Assembly (NCBI RefSeq): GCF_000802205.1
Contig: NZ_CP012850.1
Coordinates: 3,312,587 to 3,376,586, forward strand
Direction: 5' to 3'
DNA: 64,000 nucleotides
From: Candidatus Nitrosocosmicus oleophilus
GTDB taxonomy: Archaea; Thermoproteota; Nitrososphaeria; Nitrososphaerales; Nitrososphaeraceae
A model generated the notes under the pieces. That model saw nothing but the letters and a program-made list of their open reading frames with translations. It ran no database searches and was not told the DNA's origin. A program made the position numbers and the translations under genes. Of this stretch, positions 37,351 to 47,379 are shown one piece after another (position 1 is the stretch's first letter; the number at the start of each line of letters is the position of its first letter).

Positions 37351-39084
37351 ATGCTAAGCAAGAGTCAAGAGGATCAAATTATTCAGTCTTACTTGCAAGG
37401 TTATTCTAGAGATGAAATAGCTGCAATGTTGGGAGTAGCAGGAGGATCAGTATCAAACATTATTCTTAAGTGGAAAAAGAGAATAAAAATCCCTGATGTT
37501 GAAGAAATAAGACAGTTCATGAAGACATTAAGAAAATCAAATTTGACTTTGAACCAGTGCTCTGAAGGATTTAGAATGTCTCAGTTAATGAATAAATTTT
37601 CGACAGGTAGAGATGACAATATTATCGACTTTGACAAGAATAGTTTTACTATTTTTGTAAAAGAACTGTATAATGCTTGTAAAAAGAATCAGATACTTCC
37701 GAGTAGGCTAATGACTTGGTTTAGAGATCTAGCGGAATTCTCATATGAATACCATGTCAAGTCAGTAAGTAAGGGGAACTCTGAGATACCCAGATCAGAT
37801 AATCTATATTATTCAGAGTCAAACAGGTCAATCCCTCTGGCAACGACAATTTCTTCTTTAATTGAAGAAATGAAAAATGAAGTACAAGATTGCAAAGAGA
37901 AGAAAACGAAATTAGTCGAAGAGATCGATTCGAATTTGATTATATTGGACAATCTACATAAAGAAATATCAAATCTAAAGCAAGATAAAATTCACTTTCT
38001 TTCTATATACAGTACATTTTCTATGGTAGACAAGAATCTGAAGGAGAATTGTAATATAGATCTGAAAACCGAAGTAGAATCGTTTGCAAATTTGGTCAAT
38101 AGTTTCAAGGAAAAAGGGTATGACATCAGGAGCATATTTGATGAGTACAGCAGATCAGCAGGGCTTAAATGGGAAATAACCCAAAAGCAATCCCAGATTC
38201 AGTCTCAACAGCAAAGTATTATAGAACTACAAAATGACATAAATCATTATGAATCTCTTTTAAATACTGGTAAAAAGAATTGGGATATTTTTTTTGAATT
38301 AGAGAAAATGAAATTTGGTATAAAAGGACTTAAGCAACTATGGTTAACGATAACTGAGATTGCAACAAGTAACAACAGAGAATACGCAACTGCAATAGAC
38401 GCATTCATCAAAGATGTGGAAGACAATTATCACGACAAATTAAGATTTGAAGATAAAGTAATGGAAAAGAGAAAAGAATTGGATATGATAAATATACAAT
38501 TAAAATCAAATAGGCATAATCTTTTATTGGATCCCATCATAGGATCATGCCTATTATCACTTTTTCGAAACGGGATTACTGAGCAAGATATTGTTGAGCT
38601 GGTTCAGTTATTTCAAAATAGTTTGCAAGAAAACAAACTGCGTATCAAGGATACATCACAAGGAGAAAAAACAGTAACTGATTCGTATGAATTCCTCCAA
38701 GGAAATGGAGGATGGAAAGCATTGGTAAATGAGTTAAAAAAATATGATGGGATTAAAGAAGCAGTTAGACATGAGACAATGATTCTAAAAAAATTAAAAG
38801 CCGAAAATTCGATGATAATGAGAGAGTCAAAGAATTTGTCAGAACTATGTCAAACTACTTACCATCTAATCAGTATTTTAGACAATTATTGTTCCTATTT
38901 TAAAGGTTATTTTGATCAATGTCAAAATAAAAATACTTTCAACATTACACTAAACAATGTACTAATACCTCTCATCATTTTGGCAAATCACCATTATTCA
39001 GATAATAGTCAGAATAAGAAAGAAAATGGATCACAAGATCAGAACGATATGTCAGAAGACAATAACAAGGAGAATGATGTTTAG
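37351..39084 (+). CDS. Large helix-turn-helix and coiled-coil protein
   Basis: The 577-residue protein starts with a helix-turn-helix (residues 3-45: EDQIIQSYLQGYSRDEIAAM, LGVAGGSVSNIILKWKKR) like that of resolvases and sigma-type regulators. The rest is almost entirely helical, with coiled-coil stretches around 170-230, 270-330 and 375-400, then an acidic Asn/Asp-rich tail. There is no ATPase or nuclease motif, so it is not an SMC. A DNA-binding structural or regulatory protein is likely, possibly autoregulated through the four repeats beside its TATA box. It could derive from a plasmid or integrative element, but no other such gene is nearby. Confidence 0.75.
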   Translation: MLSKSQEDQIIQSYLQGYSRDEIAAMLGVAGGSVSNIILKWKKRIKIPDVEEIRQFMKTLRKSNLTLNQCSEGFRMSQLMNKFSTGRDDNIIDFDKNSFTIFVKELYNACKKNQILPSRLMTWFRDLAEFSYEYHVKSVSKGNSEIPRSDNLYYSESNRSIPLATTISSLIEEMKNEVQDCKEKKTKLVEEIDSNLIILDNLHKEISNLKQDKIHFLSIYSTFSMVDKNLKENCNIDLKTEVESFANLVNSFKEKGYDIRSIFDEYSRSAGLKWEITQKQSQIQSQQQSIIELQNDINHYESLLNTGKKNWDIFFELEKMKFGIKGLKQLWLTITEIATSNNREYATAIDAFIKDVEDNYHDKLRFEDKVMEKRKELDMINIQLKSNRHNLLLDPIIGSCLLSLFRNGITEQDIVELVQLFQNSLQENKLRIKDTSQGEKTVTDSYEFLQGNGGWKALVNELKKYDGIKEAVRHETMILKKLKAENSMIMRESKNLSELCQTTYHLISILDNYCSYFKGYFDQCQNKNTFNITLNNVLIPLIILANHHYSDNSQNKKENGSQDQNDMSEDNNKENDV

Positions 39085-39867
39085 TGTCTTTATTTCCGAC
39101 TGAATCAATAGTGTATAGCTAGCAAACAAGAGATTTATAAATTGTACAAATGGCAAGTAAATTTACAAGGCTTAAAAATACTTGAAATTATGCTAGGAAA
39201 TTGGTAGACTTATTATAAAAAATTTGATTTCGAAAAAGGGATTGATGAAGTGTGAGGGAATTGAAACAAAGCTAATGAAGTCAATCAAAGACACCTGTGA
39301 AAATGCTGAGATATGAAATATTTAAAAGTCATAGAAGTTTTAGAATTACATCTTTACCATAAATCAGGATATAAAGAATTTAAAAGATATCCTTACATGA
39401 GAATCTGACTCTATGATATATTTGGAAATATATCCGCTATAAATCAATCAAGATTAGCTAAATGAACATTTTCATGTCCCCCCTAATTCTTACACCGATA
39501 TCTTGTGCTAAATGAATAATGTAGATCTCTAGTTCTTTTTTGCATAGTTTCTAAAATGTTAGTTTCATTCATACAATGTTAGTTTGAATTATCAATATAA
39601 CAATGACCATCAAGTATACTTCTTAATACTACTACGTTAGTATATTCGATATACCGTTTTCTAATGCTTATATACAAGATATTTCTTTAAGGTTCAAATC
39701 ACGTTAGAAGATGGAAAGATGGAAAATCTTATGGAAATAATTGTAATAATGGCTTTAAACGATTTCAGAAATATTTTGGATATGTTACTAACGGCCTAAT
39801 GTTCAAAAATAAGTATATGGTTCACATTCATGAAATGTCTATATACAAGTCCAATTAAAACCAATTT
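39085..39867. other. Intergenic, no gene of normal length
   Basis: About 780 bases. ATG 39246 opens a 23-codon frame with two cysteines (MKCEGIETKLMKSIKDTCEN), not convincing as a gene. Nothing else is recognised. Confidence 0.35.
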
Positions 39868-40512
39868 ATGATTATGAAAAATCAAGATAATATTTTTTCG
39901 ATTCTGAATATTTCGGTTTTTTTCGCTCTCTTTTTTGGTTTTATTACACTTATTGTCGCAATTGAATCGGAAAATTATCAAAATATTTTCGGCCAACCAT
40001 CAACTAATGATAATTTTGAAATACCACCTTCAGAAGATGATCAATCACCATTAGAAAGTTCTCAAACCAATATTCCTGTCGATGATCCAGACAAGATAAG
40101 ACTAGAAAATATGCAACGCGAGAATCCTGATAATGTACCAAATGATGACTCTTCTCTGCCCCCAGTAAACAACAATAATGATGGTATGGATATCAGCAAA
40201 CCGATTAAATTAACCGAACTCAATTTTGACGTAACTTCCAGACAATATTCGCTTTTAGTAGTGAATTTCTGGGCTGAATGGTGCGGTCCATGTAAATCGT
40301 TATTACCTAAAATTAACGAATTGGCAACCGAATTAAGTGGAAGCGTAGTGTTTGGTAAACTTGATGTTGATGAAAATCCTACTATCGCAAATGTTTTTGA
40401 AATACAAAGTATTCCCACTTTGATCATATTTAAGGATGGAGAGGCGGTAGATAGCCTAACGGGAGCCACAACAAAGGAGCAGATAATATCTGCAATTTCA
40501 CCTTATTTGTAA
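39868..40512 (+). CDS. Membrane-anchored thioredoxin-domain protein
   Basis: The 214-residue protein has an N-terminal membrane segment (ILNISVFFALFFGFITLIVA), an Asn/Asp/Pro-rich linker to about residue 105, and a thioredoxin domain with the active site NFWAEWCGPCKSLLP, LDVDENPTIA and the cis-Pro motif SIPTLIIF. The active site faces the outside, so it probably reduces or rearranges disulfides of exported proteins, of which this window has many. Start may be ATG 39868 or 39874. Confidence 0.85.
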   Translation: MIMKNQDNIFSILNISVFFALFFGFITLIVAIESENYQNIFGQPSTNDNFEIPPSEDDQSPLESSQTNIPVDDPDKIRLENMQRENPDNVPNDDSSLPPVNNNNDGMDISKPIKLTELNFDVTSRQYSLLVVNFWAEWCGPCKSLLPKINELATELSGSVVFGKLDVDENPTIANVFEIQSIPTLIIFKDGEAVDSLTGATTKEQIISAISPYL

Positions 40513-40517
40513 ATGTA

Positions 40518-40727
40518 CTAAAGGTGTCGAAACGCGTTCATCAATTTCACATATTTTACTGATTTCCCGACTATTACTTTCGGTTGTTTGGATGGAAATA
40601 TGACGTGTATCGACCCTTTTATCCCTAATGCTCGGACAACTTGAAGATCGTAGACTTTACATTGTATCCCATTTTGTATATAACTGGTGGATAGCAGACG
40701 ACTAAATACCTGTATTGAATAGATCAA
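40518..40727 (-). CDS. Possible small protein convergent with the thioredoxin gene
   Basis: The 69-residue frame has a protein-like core (KVYDLQVVRALGIKGSIHVI, then PKVIVGKSVKYVKLMNAF) ending six bases after the thioredoxin stop. It may be a fragment of a larger beta-rich protein. No family recognised. Confidence 0.4.
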   Translation of the reverse strand: MIYSIQVFSRLLSTSYIQNGIQCKVYDLQVVRALGIKGSIHVIFPSKQPKVIVGKSVKYVKLMNAFRHL

Positions 40728-40823
40728 CTATTCCTATTTTCTGTTACCAAAAGAGCGTATGAAAACAATTGACTTGATAGGTGGGCCAATTCATGAATAA
40801 TCATAAAAAACGTGGATAAGAAT

Positions 40824-40886
40824 GTAGACAAGCGAGTTCAAATTCATTTTTCATAGAATGATGTGGGAATTGCGGGATTTGAACCC
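40824..40886 (+). repeat. tRNA T-arm-like repeat, two-part copy
   Basis: Has both halves: TAGACAAGCGAGTTCAAATT, then TTGCGGGATTTGAACCC 35 bases later. The halves are partly complementary, as in the full copies near 49.8 and 59.4 kb. Confidence 0.6.
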
Positions 40887-41047
40887 TGAATCAACTTTAA
40901 ACCAGGTTGAATATCCATTCTTGGAATGATAGACAAATGAGCATACGCATATAAAAAATTCATATATTTAAAGAATGATGTAAATAAATTATCTGAATAA
41001 TACAATTTTATTTAAATATTTTAATAAAATTAAAAAATTTTAAATAT

Positions 41048-41410
41048 ATGTTAATACACTTGAATCAAATGAAATACCCTACAATAACATTAGGAATTTT
41101 AGGCATTCTCAGCGTGATTTCGTTGACTTTAATGACGTTACCATCAAACTCGGTTGAAGCACGACATTGCTACGTGATGCATAACCCATATCCAGGATTA
41201 CCAGATGAGATAAGATGTCTTGCAGATGAAATTAGTTTATCCCTTCCATCCGATTTTTGTCCTGAATGTTCTGAATTGAATCCCCAACCATTACCACCAG
41301 TGATCAACCTAATGATTAATCCAAGCGAACTCGATTCCACACAGACTCTCAAAATAACCAATGTAGGAAACGGTACGACATTAGTGAATGTTGTAAACGC
41401 AACTAATTAA
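41048..41410 (+). CDS. Small secreted protein with a Cys-rich middle
   Basis: The 120-residue protein has a signal peptide (ITLGILGILSVISLTLMTL, cleavage before EARHCYVMHN), a short cysteine-containing region with four Cys (HCYV, IRCLADE, FCPECSE), a Pro-rich stretch NPQPLPPV, and a beta-type C terminus. The start is either ATG 41048 or 41069. No family recognised; exported. Confidence 0.65.
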   Translation: MLIHLNQMKYPTITLGILGILSVISLTLMTLPSNSVEARHCYVMHNPYPGLPDEIRCLADEISLSLPSDFCPECSELNPQPLPPVINLMINPSELDSTQTLKITNVGNGTTLVNVVNATN

Positions 41411-41645
41411 CCAACCTATCATTTTTTTATTCATTTATAATCGAATTCTGTTAGATAGATTTTTGAAAATGTAAAATTAATCGGTGTGAATCTTCAAAAA
41501 CGATAGCAAACACATTTTTAATATATTATAATCACACAATTTAGAAATTTCAAAATGTATGAATATTAGAATCTGGACTATCCAAATAGTTGAATAATCA
41601 AATGTGGCAATGTTGGGTACACTCTAATCAAATCATACTCAAAGG

Positions 41646-41672
41646 AGTGCGAGATGCGGGATTTGAAGCCGG
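41646..41672 (+). repeat. tRNA T-arm-like repeat copy
   Basis: AGTGCGAGATGCGGGATTTG followed by AAGCCGG, about 85 bases before the broken sensor-domain gene. Confidence 0.5.
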
Positions 41673-41750
41673 AAACCGGGAAGGTATTCGTCACGTGCAC
41701 GCTTAAGAATAAGACAACTTTTTTAATAAATGGACTAGTAATACAGTATA

Positions 41751-42697
41751 GTGGATGATTTAACTTTTCGACAGTTAAAAGAGTCAAAGTATCATTACCC
41801 AATACTCACTGAGGTCATGTTTGAGTATGATAGGATGCTTGAAATGGTCTTTCACTCCATGACTATAATTGAATATGGCTATGATACCGTTTGGGATGCG
41901 AACATATTCAATTTTATTAGAAAGTATTTTCAGGAAGGAATGGATTACGTTGAAAAATTAGTTAAACAAAATGGAATCAGAATAAGATTGATAGTTGAAG
42001 CAACATTGGAAAATATTGATGCTATAGATTTGTTAAAATATTACGAGGTACGCTGTCTAGATGACATAAAGGGGAACTTTGGAATATTTGACAATAGGGC
42101 ATATATGGTATGTATATTTCACAGGGATAGCGATAAACCCGACCAAACACTGTGGAGTAATTCAAAAGAGTTGGTAGAAAAACAGAAAATACTCTTTGAA
42201 AAAATGTGGAACATTGCTATCCCACTATCTACAAGAAGGAAGGAACTAGAGTATGAAAAAAGGATTAGTCAAATGAAATTGATTCTTTAATTATCACTTG
42301 TAAAAGGAAATTGATCATATTTTCTGCTACAAAGATTCTGTGTAATATCCTAAGTAGGAATGACTTTGTAAACTATTTTCCTTCGTTATTAAGAAGCGAT
42401 GTAAAAATCAAACTTCTGATTGATAATGAGGACAGCACTTTATTAAACCAAATTAATATAATAAACGATACTAGTCGGCTTAATAAAATCCAATTAAGTC
42501 ATTCAAACAAAATGATTGAGTTTAGGGAATGTGTAATTATAAGCGATGACAAATATATGTTGCAATTAAAGTATGACATCAATAATCAGTTAATTGCATT
42601 CATCTCAACCGAGAAATATAATATTCTTCTCCAAGATATATTGTTTGAGAAGCATTGGAATGAAGTCAAGAGCCTCAACACCCTGAAGCACAATTAA
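41751..42697 (+). pseudogene. Orphan sensor-domain gene broken by a frameshift
   Basis: GTG 41751 opens MDDLTFRQLKESKYHYPILT through EKMWNIAIPLSTRRKELEYE and stops at 42290. Shifting one phase near 42275 continues DSLIITCKRKLIIFSATKIL to LFEKHWNEVKSLN and TAA 42697. The joined product, about 315 residues, matches the input domain of the kinase at 2164-3723 but ends where the kinase would begin. Its relative at 52741-53720 also has a frameshift, at another place. The leaderless promoter (CTTTTTTAATAAATGG) is shared with that relative. Confidence 0.8.
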
Positions 42698-42751
42698 ATC
42701 TATTGATACTGATTAAATTGATCTTTCCGCCAGATCAAAGATTAATAGATC

Positions 42752-42826
42752 TATTTGAACCCGCTCTTTGTTTTGGATAGTTCAAATCCCTTTGTTTATT
42801 TAAAGAGAGAAAGAGAACCCGCGATC
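42752..42826 (+). repeat. tRNA T-arm-like repeat, rearranged copy
   Basis: TTTGAACCCGC, then AGTTCAAATCCC, then GAACCCGCGATCCCT: three pieces of the full repeat in changed order, downstream of the broken sensor gene. The layout matches 53752-53794 downstream of the related gene. Confidence 0.5.
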
Positions 42827-43042
42827 CCTCTCATAAGACCTTTTTTAATTTCATTTGGTTTGCATATGGAAAATATTGATCGGTCGGCAGTTGATATTCA
42901 AAAGACGACAAGTTTTCTTTTTTTATCAAAGTCGAATTCATATTTATGACTGTACCAGAGCTTACCAGAGACAATCAATAATAAGCGTTAAGGGTGTAAC
43001 TTTTATTCAATAACCATTGTCTCTTTATATATTACAGGTTTA

Positions 43043-44290
43043 TTGTTATTGTTAATGCTTTTATTGAGATTTAAGAGAGAGCCCTTGATAGTTTTAGGTA
43101 TATTTTTTGGTACATTCTTAATTTTATCTTCATATTTATCGTCATCTAGCTCATCTGTGTTTCATGATGCATGGGCCCAATCTGATATTCAAACAGTCAA
43201 GTATAGAAATTTAACATTAGACCTTGGTAATGGAGTGAAAACAAACGCACAGATATCTTATCCAGCAATTGGTAAGGGACCATTTCCAGGTGTACTTCTT
43301 GTACCCGGCTCGGGAGCAACAGACATGAATTCAACGCTCAACAAAGATGTAAAACCATTTTGGGAGATTGCAAATTACCTTTCAGAAAGAGGCTTTGAAG
43401 TACTCCGGTATGACAAGAGAGGTATTGGCCCTAACCTCACTATTCAGGACTCAAATGTTTGGGGAAACATGACAGTAACAGATCTTATCAATGATGCAGA
43501 AAAAGCCTTGAACGTTTTGAGTGAGCAACCTGATGTTGATCCCAAGAATATGAGTATTGTAGGTCATAGCGAGGGCACAATTATTGTACCTCAAGTAGCA
43601 ATTGATAATCCCACGAAAGTGAAGAATATAGTATTGATGGGTGCAGTTGCTCAAAATTTGATAAAAGATATACTGCATTATCAAGTTGTCGATCTACGAT
43701 CTAATTATGCTTCAGAAGTCTTAGATGTAAACCGTACAGGGTTTGTCTCAATTGATCAAATGGCATCAGATCCGCTATTAGATGATGTAGTCGTAAACTC
43801 GTCTCTTTTGAATACTCATAGTGTTACCAATTCTACCCTAACCAAGGATACTGTAGAAAACGAATCAAGAAATCAAAGTAATAATAGTGGACATATTAAT
43901 ATCAACATTCAACTCAAACCTTTACTATTAAAAGAATATGAAAGCAAAATAGCGTTCAATTTGGCAAAATGCGATAAAATAATTGGATGTCCACTATGGA
44001 TTAAATCTGAAGCTGATTTAGAACCGAATTTAAGCACAATTGGGAATGTCTCTAAATCTATACCCATCCTTATACTTCAAGGTGAACATGATAGTGCAAC
44101 CCCACTTGAACAGGGCTTATTATTGCACCAAAGACTTGATGAAGTAAATCATCCTGACCATACATTAATCACCTACCCCAACCTTGGACACTTTTTCTAC
44201 CCTTCATCAAAATGGCAAAATGGACTAGGGCCCGTTGATCCGCAGGTTTTGGCAGACCTATATTCATGGCTAGAGTCCAAGTCGAGATAG
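43043..44290 (+). CDS. Secreted alpha/beta hydrolase, GHSEG family
   Basis: The 415-residue protein has an N-terminal membrane or signal segment (LIVLGIFFGTFLILSSYL, AWAQ). The hydrolase core includes the oxyanion strand PGVLLVPGSG, YDKRGIG, the nucleophile elbow GHSEG with Ser176, an acid in GEHDSATP and the His in NLGHFF. It resembles extracellular dipeptidyl-peptidase/esterase-like (S9/S33) hydrolases. Substrate unknown. Relatives: 47380-48681 and the partial gene at 63437. TATA box TTTATATATT is about 20 bases upstream of the TTG start. Confidence 0.85.
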   Translation: MLLLMLLLRFKREPLIVLGIFFGTFLILSSYLSSSSSSVFHDAWAQSDIQTVKYRNLTLDLGNGVKTNAQISYPAIGKGPFPGVLLVPGSGATDMNSTLNKDVKPFWEIANYLSERGFEVLRYDKRGIGPNLTIQDSNVWGNMTVTDLINDAEKALNVLSEQPDVDPKNMSIVGHSEGTIIVPQVAIDNPTKVKNIVLMGAVAQNLIKDILHYQVVDLRSNYASEVLDVNRTGFVSIDQMASDPLLDDVVVNSSLLNTHSVTNSTLTKDTVENESRNQSNNSGHININIQLKPLLLKEYESKIAFNLAKCDKIIGCPLWIKSEADLEPNLSTIGNVSKSIPILILQGEHDSATPLEQGLLLHQRLDEVNHPDHTLITYPNLGHFFYPSSKWQNGLGPVDPQVLADLYSWLESKSR

Positions 44291-44372
44291 TAAAGGAAGT
44301 ATAATTCAATTTTTGTTAAATAGAGCACTAAGGATATTGTTAACAACCAGTCAATTTTCATGTGTATTAAAA

Positions 44373-44397
44373 TGAAGTGCGGGATTTGAACCCGAAG
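44373..44397 (+). repeat. tRNA T-arm-like repeat copy
   Basis: TGAAGTGCGGGATTTGAACC then CGAAG, 80 bases past the stop of the hydrolase gene. The following GTAGACATCAAATATTTTAG also resembles the flank of the copy at 53752. Confidence 0.65.
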
Positions 44398-44659
44398 TAG
44401 ACATCAAATATTTTAGTACATTGACCATGTTAAATAAACATTTGAAAAAGAGTGAATTTGAGTTGTCAGTGGACTAAACGAGATAATATAAACAAGATTC
44501 CTTGTATTTTGGACACGATTTGTGACCCTTTGTCCAGAAAAGATTCATCTTAATTGATATGGAATATTCGGAAGAATTTGAAAAATTACATTAGGTTAAC
44601 AGGGCCACGCCCAATCATGCAACCTGTAAATAATATGCTTTAGGACAACCATCTGTTAA

Positions 44660-45103
44660 ATGCAAAAAGATAATGGAATTGCAAGTGAAGAGGTAAATCA
44701 ATCTAACATAAGGTTTTACCGTGCTTTTGAAAACCTATCTATCGAATCAATGGACAAGATATGGAAACATGATGAAAATGTTGTTTGTATACATCCAGGG
44801 TGGGATTTATTTACTGGTTGGTTGGCAATAAGAGAAAGCTGGACAACAATATTTAGCAACACAGAGATGATAAGGTTTACGATCACAAACACAAAAATTA
44901 AGATCTTTGATAATAAAATTGCATTAGTTGTATGTATAGAAAACATAGAAACAAAAGATCCATATAGCGGTCGGGTGATTAGGACGGGTGTGATTGCTAC
45001 CAATGCATTTGAAAGAATGGAACCAAATTGCGAATGGTCACTTATTCATCACCATGGGTCTCCTATAACAAACTACATTCCACCAAATGCATCTTCTCAC
45101 TGA
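44660..45103 (+). CDS. SnoaL-like (NTF2-fold) protein
   Basis: The 147-residue protein has the SnoaL/NTF2-type cone fold: NQSNIRFYRAFENLSIESMD helices, then WKHDENVVCIHPGWDLFTGW and the strands VVCIENIETK, TNAFERM and WSLIHHHGSP. The HHHGS motif near the C terminus is typical of this subgroup. Members are small enzymes or binding proteins of uncertain substrate. It is cytosolic and stands alone. Confidence 0.75.
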   Translation: MQKDNGIASEEVNQSNIRFYRAFENLSIESMDKIWKHDENVVCIHPGWDLFTGWLAIRESWTTIFSNTEMIRFTITNTKIKIFDNKIALVVCIENIETKDPYSGRVIRTGVIATNAFERMEPNCEWSLIHHHGSPITNYIPPNASSH

Positions 45104-45313
45104 AGATGATAGTTAAAGGATTTCTCTTTAACGAAAGCCTCATAAATATAATTATTAATTTACAATTCTCTCGAACATAACGGGCGGGTTGTTACTGGCG
45201 ACAGCAATGTTTTGTAAGGAAATAGCTTGCTGTGTCAAAAAATGAAGGCCTCTACTAATAGAGACATTGATAAATCATGCCTTCAAAATAAAGATGGCAA
45301 TACGATCTAAACA

Positions 45314-45772
45314 TTACCTTAATTCTAATTTTTGTTTTCCCGTCAGAGCAGCCCGATATGCCCCCTCTCTTATTTTATTTTCTGCTTGACCTCCTGTCAA
45401 GAAGTTGGAAATCTTTCCAATAGTTGTTAATTTATAGTTTATAGTATGATTGACATTCGTAGAATTATTTCCATTGCTTTGGAATTCTTGAGTGCTTTCC
45501 CATTCTTGAAATGGCCCTTCTGTTTGTTTTGTAACTAGCCTTCTATTCTGTTCCTTTTTAACTACTTCTAAGATCATTTCATCTTCTTTACCCATATATT
45601 CGCCTGTCACTATCATTTCTGAACCCTCTTCGCTTTTTTTGGTAGATTTATTTTCTGATTCTTTTACAATGTCACTTGGCCATGACTCTTTAATAGTGTC
45701 TGGATTTGTATAATATTCAAAAACAGTGTTAACAGGTGCATCTATTTTAATTTGAGTTTGTATTCTAGTCAT
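45314..45772 (-). CDS. SRPBCC-family lipid/hydrophobic-ligand binding protein
   Basis: Starting at ATG 45772 (MTRIQTQIKIDAPVNTVFEY) the 152-residue protein has the START/SRPBCC signature: the first strand pair, then VTGEYMGKEDEMILEVV and a C-terminal amphipathic helix. An upstream ATG at 45853 would add 27 odd hydrophobic residues. The shorter start is preferred because the TATA box (CTTATATAAC on the minus strand) lies about 22-28 bases before it. Likely binds a hydrophobic ligand. Confidence 0.8.
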   Translation of the reverse strand: MTRIQTQIKIDAPVNTVFEYYTNPDTIKESWPSDIVKESENKSTKKSEEGSEMIVTGEYMGKEDEMILEVVKKEQNRRLVTKQTEGPFQEWESTQEFQSNGNNSTNVNHTINYKLTTIGKISNFLTGGQAENKIREGAYRAALTGKQKLELR

Positions 45773-45904
45773 ACTTATTATTACACAGCATGTTATATAA
45801 GGTAGTTGTATATTTTTGACAATATATGTCAAAAAAACTAAAAACCGTCTCAATCATGAATAAAAAAATCACGCCTGCCAAATAATTCATTGAGTATACA
45901 AAAA

Positions 45905-45957
45905 GGTGAAGTGCGGGATTTGAACCCACTTACTATTATTAGAGTTCAAATCCCTTT
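45905..45957 (+). repeat. tRNA T-arm-like repeat copy with inverted partner
   Basis: TGAAGTGCGGGATTTGAACC at the left and GAGTTCAAATCCC about 15 bases later, so a small stem is possible. It lies 130 bases before the alpha/beta hydrolase gene at 46087. Confidence 0.6.
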
Positions 45958-46062
45958 GTTTATTGATGGAGAAAGAGAACCCGTAATTCTGAGTCCTAGA
46001 GTTATGAGCCATTAGATATGCCTCCTCCCATTCAATTAAGTCCTCATGCAAATAACCCCCCT

Positions 46063-46073
46063 CTTTATATACC
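46063..46073 (+). promoter_or_regulatory. Shared TATA promoter of an alpha/beta hydrolase paralog
   Basis: CTTTATATAC after CCCCCT. The same CCCTCTTTATATAC block precedes the paralogs at 57044 and 58354, so promoter and coding sequence were duplicated together. Confidence 0.7.
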
Positions 46074-46086
46074 CAATTGAATTAGT

Positions 46087-47139
46087 GTGTTAGTGTATAA
46101 CAATATACAGATAAGAAAAGGCTATCTTTTCATTATAGTATTTACATCAACTTTAATTTTCTCAAGTACAACTTTGATCAACGGTTTTACTAATGTTACA
46201 TATGGTCAAACAAATGTTACTCAGGCCGATTCAAGCAATAGTACTACGAACCTGGTGAACCTACAGAATATTCCATTAGAGAAAGTCCATGTTGGAGATA
46301 TCGAGATGGCGTACAAAATGTTTGGTAAAGGTGACCCTGTAATACTTCATAATGGTGCTAATGATGGCATGGATGCATGGGATCCAGCCCTTCTGTCTAG
46401 ACTTGCGTCAAATAACACAGTAATTATTTTTGATAGTCGTGGAATTGGAAACACTGCATCTGGTACCGAACCATATTCCATAAAGTTACTTGGTAATGAT
46501 ACCGCTGGTTTAATGGATGCTTTGAAAATACAAAAAGCAAACATTCTTGGATATTCTATGGGTTCATACATAACCCAACAATTTGCAATCACGCATCCTG
46601 ATAAGGTTAGTAGTATTACGCTAATTGCTGGAACTTGCGGCGGAAAAGATCATGTACCTCCATCAGATGAGTTTATCCAATTACTAGATGGTATTTTTAA
46701 TAAAGCTCTAAATAATATACCTCTTTCTCAAGATGAAATGAAATCTCTTGTAAATGCCTCAGAAGGATCAGGATGGATAAAACTGCATCCAGAATCTCTA
46801 GATCTTCCAGAAAGCATGACATTCCAACAAATGAAACCTGGACTTTCATCTGAAGCAATGAACAATCAATATAAAGGTGCAAAGGCTTGGGTGTCTTCCG
46901 ACTGGAATGGTGCTTGTGACGACCTTGCAAAGATAGACAAACCCATATTAGTAATAGCAGGTACAGACGATAATGAATTAGTGCCTCATGAAAATTCTCT
47001 GGTCATTGCAAACAAGGTACCAGGAGCCTGGCTAGTACAGATAAAAGACGCTGGTCATGCTATAATGGTTCAATATCCAGATGAAGTAGGCAACATAATA
47101 GAAACATTCTTGTCGACTGTAACGGGGTTGCAGTATTAG
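46087..47139 (+). CDS. Membrane-anchored alpha/beta hydrolase, paralog A
   Basis: The 350-residue protein has an N-terminal anchor (residues 12-33), an Asn/Thr-rich linker, then the fold: GDPVILHNGANDG (oxyanion region), IIFDSRGIGN, nucleophile GYSMGS with Ser157, acid in GTDDNELVP (Asp294 or 295) and His324 in DAGHAIM. It belongs to the same subfamily as 57044 and 58354. GTG 46087 or 46093 are both possible starts; 46093 is nearer the expected 25-base spacing from the TATA box. Probably hydrolyses an external ester or related compound. Confidence 0.85.
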   Translation: MLVYNNIQIRKGYLFIIVFTSTLIFSSTTLINGFTNVTYGQTNVTQADSSNSTTNLVNLQNIPLEKVHVGDIEMAYKMFGKGDPVILHNGANDGMDAWDPALLSRLASNNTVIIFDSRGIGNTASGTEPYSIKLLGNDTAGLMDALKIQKANILGYSMGSYITQQFAITHPDKVSSITLIAGTCGGKDHVPPSDEFIQLLDGIFNKALNNIPLSQDEMKSLVNASEGSGWIKLHPESLDLPESMTFQQMKPGLSSEAMNNQYKGAKAWVSSDWNGACDDLAKIDKPILVIAGTDDNELVPHENSLVIANKVPGAWLVQIKDAGHAIMVQYPDEVGNIIETFLSTVTGLQY

Positions 47140-47379
47140 ATTCTGGCCAGAGTATCCCATTTGAGAAGTAATATTACACTAGGCCCAAGGGGAGAGTCTT
47201 ATAAGTAGAGGGGCTCAATAACATTAGCAGAGATATATCTTATTTGCAGGTTAAAAAGCATTTTAATCTATTAAACCATGCTGCTCTAGACCGACTATTC
47301 CTACGTCAAGAAAACCCCTCTATTATACTCACTATATCACATCATATAGTTGACATCTTCAGAATCAATCTCGATTTCA

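Noticed and set aside
37351-39084. SMC or Rad50-like ATPase
   Set aside because: Coiled coils are present but no Walker A or B motif is visible.
42755-42949. Protein gene
   Set aside because: It runs through a T-arm-like repeat and has no domain or promoter.
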